DNA from: Nocardioides rotundus
GTDB lineage: Bacteria; Actinomycetota; Actinomycetes; Propionibacteriales; Nocardioidaceae
Reading direction: 5' to 3'
DNA: 64,000 nt
Assembly: GCF_019931675.1 (NCBI RefSeq)
Contig: NZ_CP082922.1
Span: 1,379,001-1,443,000 of the forward strand
Made by a program: the position numbers and the translations under genes. This document shows, in pieces, positions 1 through 7,466 of this stretch; the first letter of the stretch is position 1, and each line of letters starts with the position of its first letter. The notes below the pieces were generated by a model that ran no database searches, was not told the DNA's origin, and worked only from the letters and a program-made list of their open reading frames with translations.

Positions 1-441
1 GCCGGCGCCGCCTTCGCCCACATCGACCTCGCGCTCTCACTCGTGCGATCGATCAGCCCCGACCTGGCCCAACATGTCGCCAAGCTCCTCATCATCGACG
101 AGCGCCCGTCGCAGGCGGCCTTCGTCGCCTACGAACATCTCCGGCACGAGGACCCGATCGTCGTCGAGTTCGAACGCTTCGTGCGCGCCCGCCTGGACGA
201 ACCGTTCAACGTCGCCTTCGTCGCGCAGTCGCTCGGCACCAGCCGGCGCACCCTCGAACGACGAGTCCGTGCGGCGCTCAACCTCACTCCGCTCGGCTTC
301 GTCCAACGGCTTCGCATCGAACGAGCTCGGCACCTCTCAGCAACCACGGACCTCACCTCCGCCGAGATCGCGCTACGGGTCGGCTACGCGAACGCCGAGA
401 CTCTGCGCTCCCTCCTGCGCAGGGAGCGACGCCGTTCCTGA
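1..441 (+). CDS. GlxA-type AraC-family transcriptional regulator, C-terminal part
   Basis: The reading frame is already open at base 1, so the gene starts upstream of the window; 146 residues remain. The first part (AFAHIDLAL, LLIDERPSQAA) matches the end of the DJ-1/PfpI-like sensor domain of GlxA-type regulators. The rest is an AraC-type DNA-binding domain with two helix-turn-helix units, around AQSLGTSRRTLERR and SAEIALRVGYANAETLRSLL. Such proteins usually activate or repress a neighbouring catabolic or detoxification gene, but no target is visible downstream. Whether it belongs to the mobile region to its right or to the chromosome on the left cannot be decided from this window. Confidence 0.85.
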   Translation, partial: AGAAFAHIDLALSLVRSISPDLAQHVAKLLIIDERPSQAAFVAYEHLRHEDPIVVEFERFVRARLDEPFNVAFVAQSLGTSRRTLERRVRAALNLTPLGFVQRLRIERARHLSATTDLTSAEIALRVGYANAETLRSLLRRERRRS

Positions 442-781
442 CCTATCGCCATGCCTGTAGCCGGTGTCCTAGTGCTCGACTGGAACCACCTCTCAGCACG
501 TCGCGTCGACGCTCCTGCATCGCCCCTGGACGACCCACTCGACACGCCCGCAGCACAGGCCATGTGACGTGTCCCGGCATCCCGGACGGTCGGGGTCGGG
601 TGGCTGTGATGTCGCTGCGTTCTCGTCGAGGGGTCAGCAGACCCGATCAGGGTCGATTGAGATGAGACGCGAAGGCGGTCAGGTCAGGGCGGCCGAAGCC
701 GGCCGGCGGGGTAGCGTCGGTCACGTCGAGGTCTTTCGGATGGATGGCGTAGGAACCTCCATCGTCGGGAGACCTCGACGT
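442..781. other. Intergenic stretch with no gene seen
   Basis: About 340 bases between the GlxA-type regulator and the remnant genes to the right. A 90-codon open frame on the plus strand (569-841) has no recognisable domain and overlaps the tail of the better supported minus-strand remnant. No tRNA, hairpin or recognisable promoter was found. The stretch probably belongs to a decayed mobile region. Confidence 0.4.
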
Positions 782-1077
782 CTACCTGCAGACCGACGCG
801 CCCGGCCGACCTACACCCTCATCTGGGAAGAGCCCGTTTAGTGCCACCGTCGCCTCGGAGAGGTCGAAGCGCGGATCATTGGTGAGCGCGGCCTTCAATT
901 CCTCGGGGTGGTGGAGTGTGCGCGAGAGAGAACTCGGCTGAGGTCCTGAATGTCGACCTCGCGGTACCGGATCAGCAAGGCTCGGGCGTCGTCACCGATC
1001 ACCTTGTGCAGCAGCTTGGTCCGCGCAGCCTGATTCGCGATCCGCCTGCTCTTCGGAGGCTTCCACTGCGCCATCAT
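782..1077 (-). pseudogene. Small basic protein of unknown family, frameshifted
   Basis: The ATG at 1077 has a G-rich ribosome site and lies 28 bases after the preceding gene. The first frame gives about 50 protein-like residues (beginning MMAQWKPPKSRRIANQAA, later LLIRYREVDIQDLS) and then runs into a stop at 895. A shift near 918-926, at a GCGC dinucleotide run, opens a second frame that continues plausibly (HHPEELKAALTNDPRFDLSE, then ATVALNGLFPDE) to a TAG at 782. Joined, the product would be about 95 residues. I do not recognise the family. The frameshift is inferred from protein-like composition on both sides; a sequencing error or two unrelated short frames are alternatives. Confidence 0.4.
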
Positions 1078-1105
1078 GTCGCCCCCGGGGTCGACCGCAC
1101 GTGCT

Positions 1106-1570
1106 TCAACCGTCCGAGTCGTCGACGACGTCCTGGTCGGTGCTGCGGCGACGGCGGGCTTTCTGCGCGATCTCGTCAGAGAGCCGGCTGGTGGCCGAAC
1201 GTGCTCGGACGCGGGTCTCGGTGCTGAGCCTCTTGGCGGCGTCGACGCGCTCAGCGCCGGCGTCGCGCGCCCTGTCGCGCACCGCGGAGGCTGCCTCGAC
1301 CCATCGCCGTGCCTCCACTGGATGGTGGCCGGACTCGATGCCGAGCAGGCCCTGGAAGTCGACGACCGCAGTGCCGACGTGATTGCGAGAGTGCACCACG
1401 GCCCGGGCCTTCGAGGGGTGGTCGCGCGCCGTCGACTCGGCGGCCTTGGCCGCCGTGGCGAGATCGCCGACCTGCCCGGCCGCTCCGGCCAGGACCGAGT
1501 CCTTCTGTGCGCGGAGTACATCATCGAGCTTCTCGTCGATGGTGGCGAGGTAGTCGGTGATCTCGTCCAT
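1106..1570 (-). CDS. Conserved hypothetical protein, probably internally shortened
   Basis: This 154-residue protein has a predicted helical N-terminus (MDEITDYLATIDEKLDDVL) and an Arg/Asp-rich C-terminus (RSATSRLSDEIAQKARRRRS). It resembles, from memory, a longer actinobacterial hypothetical family with the same start and the same end (VVHS.NHVG.AVVDF.G.LGIE) but a longer helical middle. Here the middle seems reduced to GQVGDLATAAKAAE, suggesting an internal deletion. No catalytic motif is visible. It precedes the frameshifted small gene on the same strand and diverges from the Mrr-like nuclease across about 96 bases. Function is unknown. Confidence 0.5.
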   Translation of the reverse strand: MDEITDYLATIDEKLDDVLRAQKDSVLAGAAGQVGDLATAAKAAESTARDHPSKARAVVHSRNHVGTAVVDFQGLLGIESGHHPVEARRWVEAASAVRDRARDAGAERVDAAKRLSTETRVRARSATSRLSDEIAQKARRRRSTDQDVVDDSDG

Positions 1571-1666
1571 CGCCTGGCTGTCGCGCTCATTCGATCTGAC
1601 GCAACTGGCAGGGACGGGAGTCGATGAGACGGGAGTAGCCGGCCGCCGGCGTCCTAGTGTGGGCGC

Positions 1667-2470
1667 ATGACCGACGACGGGCTCTCCTCGGCTGACGACC
1701 TTCTTCCAGAGGATCCAGCTGAGATGCTCTTGGGTGCGGTCGGCTTCGACGCACTCAGCCCGACCGACTTCGAAGAGTTCTGCTTCGACCTGATGTCAGA
1801 GACGGGTTTCGTGAACGTCGACTGGCGGAAGGGAACGCCCAAGGAATCCTCGCCGGCCGATCGCGGGCGCGACATCGTGGCTCAGCTCGAACGCCGCGAC
1901 GTTGACGGACACCACTATCTCGAGACGTGGTTCGTCGACTGCAAGCACTACACACGTGGAGTGCCGCCCGAAGCGTTACAAGGGACGATCGCCTGGGCCA
2001 CGGCCGAGCGGCCGGACACGGTGCTGTTTGTTGCCTCGGGATTCTTCACCAACGGAGCGAAGGACTGGATCTCAAGTTTCAACCAGACGAGGCCGGCGTT
2101 CCGCGTGAGGACGTGGGAAATGCCGCAACTGCGGAGGCTGCTGGCTGACCGGATGGATCTCGCGTTCAGGCATCAGGTTGAGACGTCTGCACTGCGTCGT
2201 GTCTCCGAAATCATGGAGGTCGAACACGAGCTGTTCGATCGGCTCTGGTACGGTCGCTCGGAGGCGTCGACTGGTGACGAGCGCCCCGAGGGCTATTCGG
2301 CGGAGATCTGGGCGACAGCACAGGCGGCCGCCCGCCGAATTGAGGAACAGTACGGAGTCGAGCTGCTCCGCAAGGACACCGAGACTCAGTTCGACTGGGG
2401 CATGCTCTCCGGAAAGATCTCTGCGATCCGCTGGGTCCTTGGGGCCGAATGGGACTTCCTCGACAGCTAG
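1667..2470 (+). CDS. Mrr-like restriction endonuclease-fold protein
   Basis: The protein has 267 residues. Residues about 30-130 look like an Mrr_cat (PD-(D/E)XK) nuclease: LSPTDFEEFCFDLMSETGF as the entry helix, an Asp in GRDIVAQ at residue 69, and a strand carrying D91-C-K93 (VDCKHYTRG), followed by the helical GTIAWATAERPDTVLFVASG. The usual QxK is replaced by DxK. The C-terminal 50 residues (EEQYGVELLRKD, GMLSGKISAIRWVLGAEWDF) form a distinct tail that I have seen on other actinobacterial nuclease-like proteins. Mrr proteins often cleave modified foreign DNA, so a type IV restriction role is possible. No methyltransferase is adjacent. The ATG at 1667 is the first in the frame. Confidence 0.7.
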   Translation: MTDDGLSSADDLLPEDPAEMLLGAVGFDALSPTDFEEFCFDLMSETGFVNVDWRKGTPKESSPADRGRDIVAQLERRDVDGHHYLETWFVDCKHYTRGVPPEALQGTIAWATAERPDTVLFVASGFFTNGAKDWISSFNQTRPAFRVRTWEMPQLRRLLADRMDLAFRHQVETSALRRVSEIMEVEHELFDRLWYGRSEASTGDERPEGYSAEIWATAQAAARRIEEQYGVELLRKDTETQFDWGMLSGKISAIRWVLGAEWDFLDS

Positions 2471-2599
2471 TTGTGACGGCTGATCGTGCCAAGACCTCCT
2501 AGTGTTAGACATTGAGAAGGCCCATTCCCGCAGACCATGAGCGGGTCGACCTCTGTCGCTGCGGTAGTCAGTCAACTTGCGTTGCTGGGCTGGCGCCCG
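2471..2599. other. Spacer between Mrr-like gene and integrase 3' end
   Basis: This 129-base stretch lies immediately downstream of the integrase gene, which is where the attachment site of such elements often sits. No tRNA 3' end and no direct repeat matching the DNA beyond the excisionase gene could be recognised by eye. Confidence 0.3.
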
Positions 2600-3069
2600 C
2601 TAGCCCCGAGAGGGTTGCTCGAGTTCTGTGTCAGCCTCTTTGCCCGCGTGGCGCCCGGCTGCAAAGGCCGCATCCACTGCTGCACGGGTTCGCTCCGTGC
2701 TGCTGGGCATGAGATGGGTGTAGGTGCGCAAGGTGAACCCGGGGTCGCTGTGGCCGAGGTATTCGGACACGGCGCGAATCGATTCGCCGGCGTCTAGCAG
2801 CACGGAGGCGTACCAGTGGCGTAGAGCGTGCATGCCGTTGTCACGCGATTGCTCGATGCCCACATGGGCTTGGCCGGGCTTCCAGAGCCGTGTGTTGAAG
2901 TAGTTGCGGTTGAGGGCAGAACGCTCGCGTGTGGTGAGTATGAGCCCTGCGCTCGACTTCTTGTCCGCCTGGGGCGTTCCCCACGGAAGCGTGATGCTCC
3001 GTCGCGGGTAGGTAGCGAGGTGGTTGCTGAGTTCCGTCGCGACGCTCTCGGGCAAGGGGACGGTTCGGG
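2600..3069 (-). pseudogene. int: Tyrosine integrase, C-terminal fragment cut off by IS insertion
   Basis: This is the 3' part of a phage-type tyrosine recombinase. It carries the catalytic box II residues HALRHWYASVLLDAGE (His-x-x-Arg), the second histidine in SEYLGHSDPG, and the nucleophile Tyr in TLRTYTHLMPS. The coding frame continues upstream as RTVPLPESVATEL and then stops at the end of an IS element at 3070. The matching N-terminal part lies at 4384-5104. Removing the IS and one GGG duplication gives 1,188 bases, an exact multiple of three, and restores KTRTVPLPES across the junction. A TTG-started fragment from 3055 could be read but would lack the core-binding domain. Confidence 0.9.
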
Positions 3070-3088
3070 TGTGGTTCCCCCCGAATCG
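3070..3088 (+). repeat. Left terminal inverted repeat of the IS3 element
   Basis: Reads TGTGGTTCCCCCCGAATCG on the plus strand. It is bordered outside by the target duplication GGG at 3067-3069. Confidence 0.85.
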
Positions 3089-3100
3089 TGGAGGGCTTCC

Positions 3101-4072
3101 TTATGCGGCTTCCCGGTCGGGGGCCGCGGTGTTCTCGTAGCTGACCGGGCTCATCATGCCTGCCGAGCTGTGCCGGCGTTCGTGGTTGTAGAACCCGTAG
3201 CACCAGTCCAGCACGACAGCCTGGGCCTGGCGGGTGTGCTCGAACTCGTGGCGTGAGAGAACCTCCCACTCCAGGCTGCTGAAGAACGCCTCAGCGGCGG
3301 CGTTGTCGAAGCACGACCCGACCCGGCCCATCGACTGCCGGATGCCCATGTCGCGGCACAGCTTGGTGAACGAGGTCGCGGTGTAGGTCGAGCCCCGGTC
3401 GGTGTGGAAGATGACCCGCTTGGTCTCCTCGGTGCGCCAACCCGGCTGGTTGACCGCATCGACGCCACCGCGAGCCGCCACGGCCATCTTGATCGCCGCG
3501 CACGCCAGCTCGGCGTCGGGGTGCAGGCTGGTCGCGGCGCCGAGCAGACGACGCGAGTACAGGTCGATCACGGTGGCCAGGTACAGCTTCCCGCTGGCCG
3601 TGGGGATCTCAGTCATGTCGCCAACCCAGCGGGCGTTAGGCCGCTGCGCGGTGAAGTCACGGCGCAGCAGGTCGGCGAACTTCGGTGCGGTCTTGTCCTG
3701 GCGTGTCAGACCGTTCCTCCGCTTGATCCGCCGGGCGACCAGCCCCTGGCGGCGCATCGAGTCCGCGACGGTCTTCTCGCTGACCTCCCACCCATCATCG
3801 AGCAGGTCAGCGTGCAACCGCGGGGAGCCGTGCAGGCCCCGCTTCTTGGTGAACATCACCTTCACGGCCCGGTCGATGGTGTAGCGGCGACGGTCCATAG
3901 CGGTGAACAGGCCGCTCGAGGCGCCCGGGCCGAGCGACCGGTCGCGCCACTTGTAGAACCACGCCAGGGACACCCCCAGCAGCAGGCAGGTCATCGTGTG
4001 CGGCACCCGGTAGATCGTCCTCTGGTCGGCGATGAAGCGTGCCACGCTCACTTCGTCGCCTCCTTCACCCAC
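3101..4072 (-). CDS. IS3-family transposase OrfB (DDE integrase core)
   Basis: This is the catalytic half of the IS3 transposase, 323 residues from the open-frame GTG. Residues 55-130 are the HTH_21-like region (RYTIDRAVKVMFTKKRG, GSPRLHADLLDDG). The rve domain follows, with D152 (WVGDMTEIP), D225 (FHTDRGS) and E261 (AAAEAFFSSLEWE), a DD35E spacing, and an ending of NHERRHSSAGMMSP. The frame begins within orfA with a 25-base overlap, in the minus-one frame, so the active product is probably an OrfAB frameshift fusion. A GTG overlapping the orfA stop offers coupled re-initiation as an alternative. All catalytic residues are present. Confidence 0.93.
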   Translation of the reverse strand: MGEGGDEVSVARFIADQRTIYRVPHTMTCLLLGVSLAWFYKWRDRSLGPGASSGLFTAMDRRRYTIDRAVKVMFTKKRGLHGSPRLHADLLDDGWEVSEKTVADSMRRQGLVARRIKRRNGLTRQDKTAPKFADLLRRDFTAQRPNARWVGDMTEIPTASGKLYLATVIDLYSRRLLGAATSLHPDAELACAAIKMAVAARGGVDAVNQPGWRTEETKRVIFHTDRGSTYTATSFTKLCRDMGIRQSMGRVGSCFDNAAAEAFFSSLEWEVLSRHEFEHTRQAQAVVLDWCYGFYNHERRHSSAGMMSPVSYENTAAPDREAA

Positions 4073-4350
4073 AGGACCACGGATCGCTTGAGGACATCAC
4101 GCTCCATCCGGAGCTCGGCGTTCTCAGCACGCAGCCGCTTGAGCTCCTCGTGGTCGTCCTTCGACATTCCGTCGCGGCCCTCGCGTGCTTCCCGGGCCTG
4201 CTTGACCCAGTTGCCCAACGTGCCCTCGACCACGCCGAGGTTGCGCGCGACCTGAGCGATCGGCTTCCCGGTCTCTTCGACGATCCGGACAGCTCCCTCA
4301 CGGAACTCCCGGTCGTACTTCTTCCGCTTCTGTGGCATCTCGATCCTCAT
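4048..4350 (-). CDS. IS3-family transposase OrfA (HTH_Tnp_1)
   Basis: This 100-residue protein starts at 4350, or possibly at the internal ATG at 4338 (MPQKRKKYDREFREGAV), which has AGGA nearby. The N-terminal helix-turn-helix (REGAVRIVEETGKPIAQVA, then GVVEGTLGNWVKQ) binds the terminal inverted repeats. The C-terminal leucine-rich coiled coil (EELKRLRAENAELRMERDVL) is the usual OrfA/OrfAB multimerisation segment. It ends 25 bases into orfB, where a minus-one frameshift would make the fusion transposase. I could not pick a convincing A-rich slippery heptamer in this GC-rich overlap. Confidence 0.9.
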   Translation of the reverse strand: MRIEMPQKRKKYDREFREGAVRIVEETGKPIAQVARNLGVVEGTLGNWVKQAREAREGRDGMSKDDHEELKRLRAENAELRMERDVLKRSVVLWVKEATK

Positions 4351-4364
4351 TGTCGATGCCTCTA

Positions 4365-4383
4365 CGGTCCGGGGGGAACCTCA
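4365..4383 (-). repeat. Right terminal inverted repeat of the IS3 element
   Basis: Reads TGAGGTTCCCCCCGGACCG on the minus strand. It is bordered outside by the target duplication GGG at 4384-4386. Confidence 0.85.
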
Positions 4384-5104
4384 GGGTCTTGTCGCCCTTC
4401 GGCAGGCCAAAGACCAGGCGGTTGCCTCCGAACACCTTGACTTGCCGCCTGACCTCCACAACTCCGCGGAGGAAGTCGACATCCTCGACCGCGAGCCCAA
4501 ATACCTCGCCTTGGCGTAGTCCCAGCCCCGATCCCAACGTGACTGCGATCCTGTACTGCGGCGGAAGCGCGTCGTGCATGGAGGAGACCCACTCGGTCGG
4601 CCAAGGCACCACCTTGCGGCGCGACGTTGCGGGCCTTGTCACTGAACTCGCTTTGCACGGATTCTTGGCAATCATGTCGTCGTCGACCGCAGCCGAGAAG
4701 ATGGCAGACACGTTAGAGAAGATGACGCGCCGGTAGGTCTCGGCCATCTCCATCGACCGTAGGAGCTTCTGGATGGTCGACGGCTTGATCTGTCGCAGCT
4801 CGAGGTGTCCTAGCGTCGGGAACACATGGAGCCTGAGTCGCAATTCGGTCGCCTCGTAGGTCAGCGGACTGAAGGTCCGACTGTCGAGCCACTCCTCGGC
4901 GTAGGCGCGAAATGAGATCCTGCCGGCGTCGACATCGAGGTAGGTTCCACGAAGTTTGTCCGCCTCGACCGTGTTGCGGAACGCAGCCGCCTCGGCCTTG
5001 CGTCGGAAGGTCTTACGACGCTGCCGCCCCTCGGGATCTCGGTAGTTGACGACGTAGCGAGGGCTGCCGTCGTCGGCTGGTCTCCCAGAGCTAATGCTTG
5101 CCAT
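4384..5104 (-). pseudogene. int: Tyrosine integrase, N-terminal fragment
   Basis: This is the 5' part of the integrase split by the IS3 element. It holds an AP2-like arm-binding region (YVVNYRDPEGRQRRKTF), a SAM-like core-binding domain (FRAYAEEWLDSRTFSPLTYE, then VFPTLGHLELRQIKPSTIQK) and catalytic box I with its arginine (GSGLGLRQGEVFGLAVEDVD). The native frame ends at LPKGDKT and resumes at RTVPLPES at 3066. In the present allele translation would run on into the IS and stop at 4298. The ATG at 5104 follows GAGGG. The excisionase gene lies 105 bases upstream on the same strand. Confidence 0.9.
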
Positions 5105-5209
5105 GGCAGCCCTCGGCAGCGTCGGACCGGGTGACCAAACATGCTGATGAGCATCTGCTCGCTGGTGGCGATGGAGTCGATTCCGGGTCAGGCTGATGGC
5201 CTGTCGGGA

Positions 5210-5482
5210 TCACTGATTCTCCTCGAGTCGCAGCGTCCAATTGATCACGGTTGCTGCCCGCCAGCGCAGGTGCTTGCCGACACGGAAGCCGGCCGGGCCG
5301 TAACCTGTCGTCCGCCAGGAGTAGATGGTCTGCTTTGTCACGCCAAGGTAGGAAGCGACATCGTCGATGTCCCACAGCTCTTGGGCCTCGACCAGCCTGG
5401 GTGCCCGGCTTCCGCGGTCTCCGCGCCGCCGCGGCCCAAAGATTCCCGGTTCCATAGCCGGCACGTTCGAGTTCGTTGCCAT
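5210..5482 (-). CDS. xis: Excisionase-like / AlpA-type HTH protein
   Basis: The protein has 90 residues from the ATG at 5482, chosen because GAGGAGGGG lies just upstream; a second ATG at 5485 and an upstream GTG at 5530 are less likely. The C-terminal half is a MerR-like HTH_17 domain: LWDIDDVASYLGVTKQTIYS, then GPAGFRVGKHLRWRAATV, the winged-helix signature of excisionase/AlpA proteins. It sits directly upstream of the integrase gene on the same strand, the standard xis-int order of actinobacterial integrative elements. With int disrupted, it is probably an orphan unless it has a regulatory role. Confidence 0.85.
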   Translation of the reverse strand: MATNSNVPAMEPGIFGPRRRGDRGSRAPRLVEAQELWDIDDVASYLGVTKQTIYSWRTTGYGPAGFRVGKHLRWRAATVINWTLRLEENQ

Positions 5483-5718
5483 CATCCAGCCCCTCCTCGC
5501 GGCGTTGACGGACAGTTGGTCTACGGGCACCTATGTCCGACGGCGGCATGGGAGCGATCACGTCGGCGGAAACGATGTGGCAGCAAGCTGACTCGGGCAT
5601 CGCGGCGATGGTTGCCCAACTGTGCGATGCCAGGCTGGTGGCTCGGGCAACCGACCCGGGCCGCGACCTACCCGAAGAGTCCCCTGAGGACCGTGTGGCA
5701 GGAGATGGCGCTACCCAA

Positions 5719-5736
5719 ATTTGTACCGGATTTGTA
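5719..5736. other. Paired ATTTGTA motif, candidate recombinase arm site
   Basis: ATTTGTA occurs at 5719-5725 and again at 5730-5736, one helical turn apart, in an otherwise GC-rich stretch between the excisionase gene and glnA. Integrase and excisionase arm sites often look like this. No matching copy was found at the left side of the region, so assignment as part of an att site is a guess. Confidence 0.25.
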
Positions 5737-5758
5737 ACAGACGAGCGGCTACCAACAG

Positions 5759-5800
5759 CAAACGCCGCCGAACGACCAAAAGGTCGCTCGGCGGCGTTTG
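5759..5800 (-). terminator. Strong hairpin downstream of glnA
   Basis: A 19-base stem (5759-5777 with 5782-5800) with one mismatch closes on an AAAA loop. The core is AACGCCGCCGA with TCGGCGGCGTT. It lies 65 bases beyond the glnA stop and between glnA and the mobile region, so it most likely ends glnA transcription. The arms begin and end with CAAA/TTTG rather than a long T tract. Confidence 0.75.
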
Positions 5801-5865
5801 TGCAGGTCAGCGGCTGTTCTTTGCGGTCGTTCGGCGTTGCTGAATGACCGCAGCCGGAGGCCCGG

Positions 5866-7296
5866 TTAGATGTCGTAATACAGCTCGAACTCGTGCGGAT
5901 GCGGGCGGAGCTGGACAGGCAGGATCTCGTTGGAGCGCTTGTAGTCGATCCAGGTCTCGATCAGGTCGGGCGTGAAGACGTTGCCCTCGGTGAGGAAGTC
6001 GTGGTCGCGCTCGAGGTTGTCCATGACCGCGCCGAGGGAGGTCGGCACCTGGGCGATGTCGGCCATCTCGTCCGGCGGCAGCTCGTAGATGTCCTTGTCG
6101 ATCGGCTCGGGCGGCTCGATCTTGTTCTGGATGCCGTCCAGGCCGGCGAGCAGCAGCGCGGAGAACGCGAGATAGGGGTTCGCCGACGGGTCGGGGCAGC
6201 GGAACTCGATCCGCTTCGCCTTCGGGTTCGCGCCGGTGATCGGGATCCGCACGCACGCCGACCGGTTCCGCTGGGAGTAGACCAGCGAGATCGGAGCCTC
6301 GAAGCCCGGCACCAGGCGGTGGTAGGAGTTCACCGTCGGGTTGGTGAAGGCCAGCAGCGACGGCGCGTGCTGCAGGATGCCGCCGATGTAGTGGCGCGCG
6401 GTGTCCGAGAGGCCGGCGTACCCCGTCTCGTCGTAGAACAGCGGCTCGCCGTCCTTCCAGATCGACTGGTGGCAGTGCATGCCCGAGCCGTTGTCGCCGA
6501 AGATCGGCTTCGGCATGAAGGTCGCGGTCTTGCCGTTGCGCCAGGCGACGTTCTTGACGATGTACTTGAACTTCATCACGTCGTCGGCCGCGCGCAGCAG
6601 CTCGTCGAACTTGTAGTTGATCTCCGCCTGCCCGGCCGTGCCGACCTCGTGGTGCGCGCGCTCGACGGTCAGGCCGACCGCCTCCAGCTCCTTGACCATC
6701 TCATCGCGCAGCTCGCCGAAGTGATCGTACGGCGCCACCGGGAAGTAGCCGCCCTTGTACTTCACCTTGTAGCCGCGGTTCGGGCGGTCCGCCGTACCGG
6801 CCGCGCCGGAGTTCCACGCGCCCGCCTCGGAGTCCACGCGGTAGAAGCCCTCGTTCGCCGAGGTCTCGAAGCGCACCTCGTCGAAGACGTAGAACTCCGC
6901 CTCCGGCGCGAAGAACGCGGTGTCGCCGATCCCGGTGCTCTGCAGGTAGGCCATCGCCTTCTTCGCGATGTTCCGCGGGTCGCGGGAGTAGGCCTCGCCG
7001 GTGATCGGGTCGTGGATGAAGAAGTTGAGGACCAGCGTCTTCGCCGTACGGAACGGGTCGATGTAGGCGGTCGTCGGGTCCGGCAGCAGCGACATGTCCG
7101 ACTCGTGGATCGCCTGGAAGCCGCGGATCGAGGAGCCGTCGAAGGCCAGCCCGTCCTCGAAGACGGACTCGTCGAAGGAGGACACGGGCACGGTGAAGTG
7201 CTGCATCACGCCCGGCAGGTCGCAGAACCTGACGTCGACCATCTCGACGCCCTCGTCCTTGATGTAGCGAAGCAGTTCGTCGCTGTTCGAGAACAT
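5866..7296 (-). CDS. glnA: Glutamine synthetase type I
   Basis: Makes glutamine from glutamate, ammonia and ATP in the cytoplasm; this is the main ammonium-assimilating enzyme. It has 476 residues, normal for GSI-beta. Visible signatures are the N-terminal [10 protein letters not shown] at 52-61, [10 protein letters not shown] with the metal-binding Glu near 133, the ATP site [16 protein letters not shown] near 265-280, NRSACVRIP, and Tyr404 in DIYELPPDE. That Tyr is the adenylylation site used by GlnE, so post-translational control is expected. AAGGAGG lies seven bases before the ATG. A tandem GlnR-type operator lies 100-140 bases upstream (7399-7436) and a hairpin terminator downstream. Confidence 0.98.
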   Translation of the reverse strand: MFSNSDELLRYIKDEGVEMVDVRFCDLPGVMQHFTVPVSSFDESVFEDGLAFDGSSIRGFQAIHESDMSLLPDPTTAYIDPFRTAKTLVLNFFIHDPITGEAYSRDPRNIAKKAMAYLQSTGIGDTAFFAPEAEFYVFDEVRFETSANEGFYRVDSEAGAWNSGAAGTADRPNRGYKVKYKGGYFPVAPYDHFGELRDEMVKELEAVGLTVERAHHEVGTAGQAEINYKFDELLRAADDVMKFKYIVKNVAWRNGKTATFMPKPIFGDNGSGMHCHQSIWKDGEPLFYDETGYAGLSDTARHYIGGILQHAPSLLAFTNPTVNSYHRLVPGFEAPISLVYSQRNRSACVRIPITGANPKAKRIEFRCPDPSANPYLAFSALLLAGLDGIQNKIEPPEPIDKDIYELPPDEMADIAQVPTSLGAVMDNLERDHDFLTEGNVFTPDLIETWIDYKRSNEILPVQLRPHPHEFELYYDI

Positions 7297-7398
7297 TCAT
7301 CCTCCTTGGCCGCTGGCGGGGCCGGCGACCGCTGGGTCACGGTAGGGATGCGCGACGCGACGCTGCGCCGTGCGTGCCCCGCACGCTACGGCGGGGCG

Positions 7399-7436
7399 GT
7401 TTCTCGACCGTATCCGGTTTGTTTCGTCTGTGTAAC
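7399..7436 (-). promoter_or_regulatory. Tandem GlnR operator (a1-b1-a2-b2) upstream of glnA
   Basis: Read on the minus strand toward glnA, the order is GTTAC, GAAAC, GATAC, GAAAC, each separated by exactly six bases. This gives an 11-base period. It is the arrangement of paired GlnR half-sites described for actinobacterial glnA promoters (consensus gTnAc-n6-GaAAc). The four boxes are at 7432-7436, 7421-7425, 7410-7414 and 7399-7403. GlnR would control glnA by nitrogen status; a glnR gene is not in the window. Confidence 0.75.
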
Positions 7437-7466
7437 GAGTGGTCGGCGGTCGGACCCTCGCACCCG

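Larger units (their letters stand above)
3070..4383 (-). mobile_element. Complete IS3-family insertion sequence, 1,314 bp
   Basis: The ends are imperfect inverted repeats matching 16 of 19 bases: TGTGGTTCCCCCCGAATCG at the left, and TGAGGTTCCCCCCGGACCG when read inward on the minus strand from the right. They are flanked by the direct repeat GGG at 3067-3069 and 4384-4386, a 3-bp target duplication as IS3 elements make. Inside are orfA (HTH) and orfB (DDE transposase) overlapping in the minus-one arrangement typical of the family. Both genes look intact, so the element may be active. It sits inside the integrase gene and leaves that gene otherwise unaltered, consistent with a fairly recent insertion. 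Confidence 0.95.

Noticed and set aside
569..841. 90-residue plus-strand open frame near the left end
   Set aside because: No recognisable domain, and it overlaps the better supported tail of the frameshifted minus-strand gene.
2471..2599. tRNA-type attachment site next to the integrase 3' end
   Set aside because: No T-arm or acceptor-stem pattern was seen, and no direct repeat could be matched at the other side of the region.
5533..5847. 104-residue plus-strand open frame between xis and glnA
   Set aside because: Its codons run through the glnA terminator hairpin, and the product has no recognisable feature.
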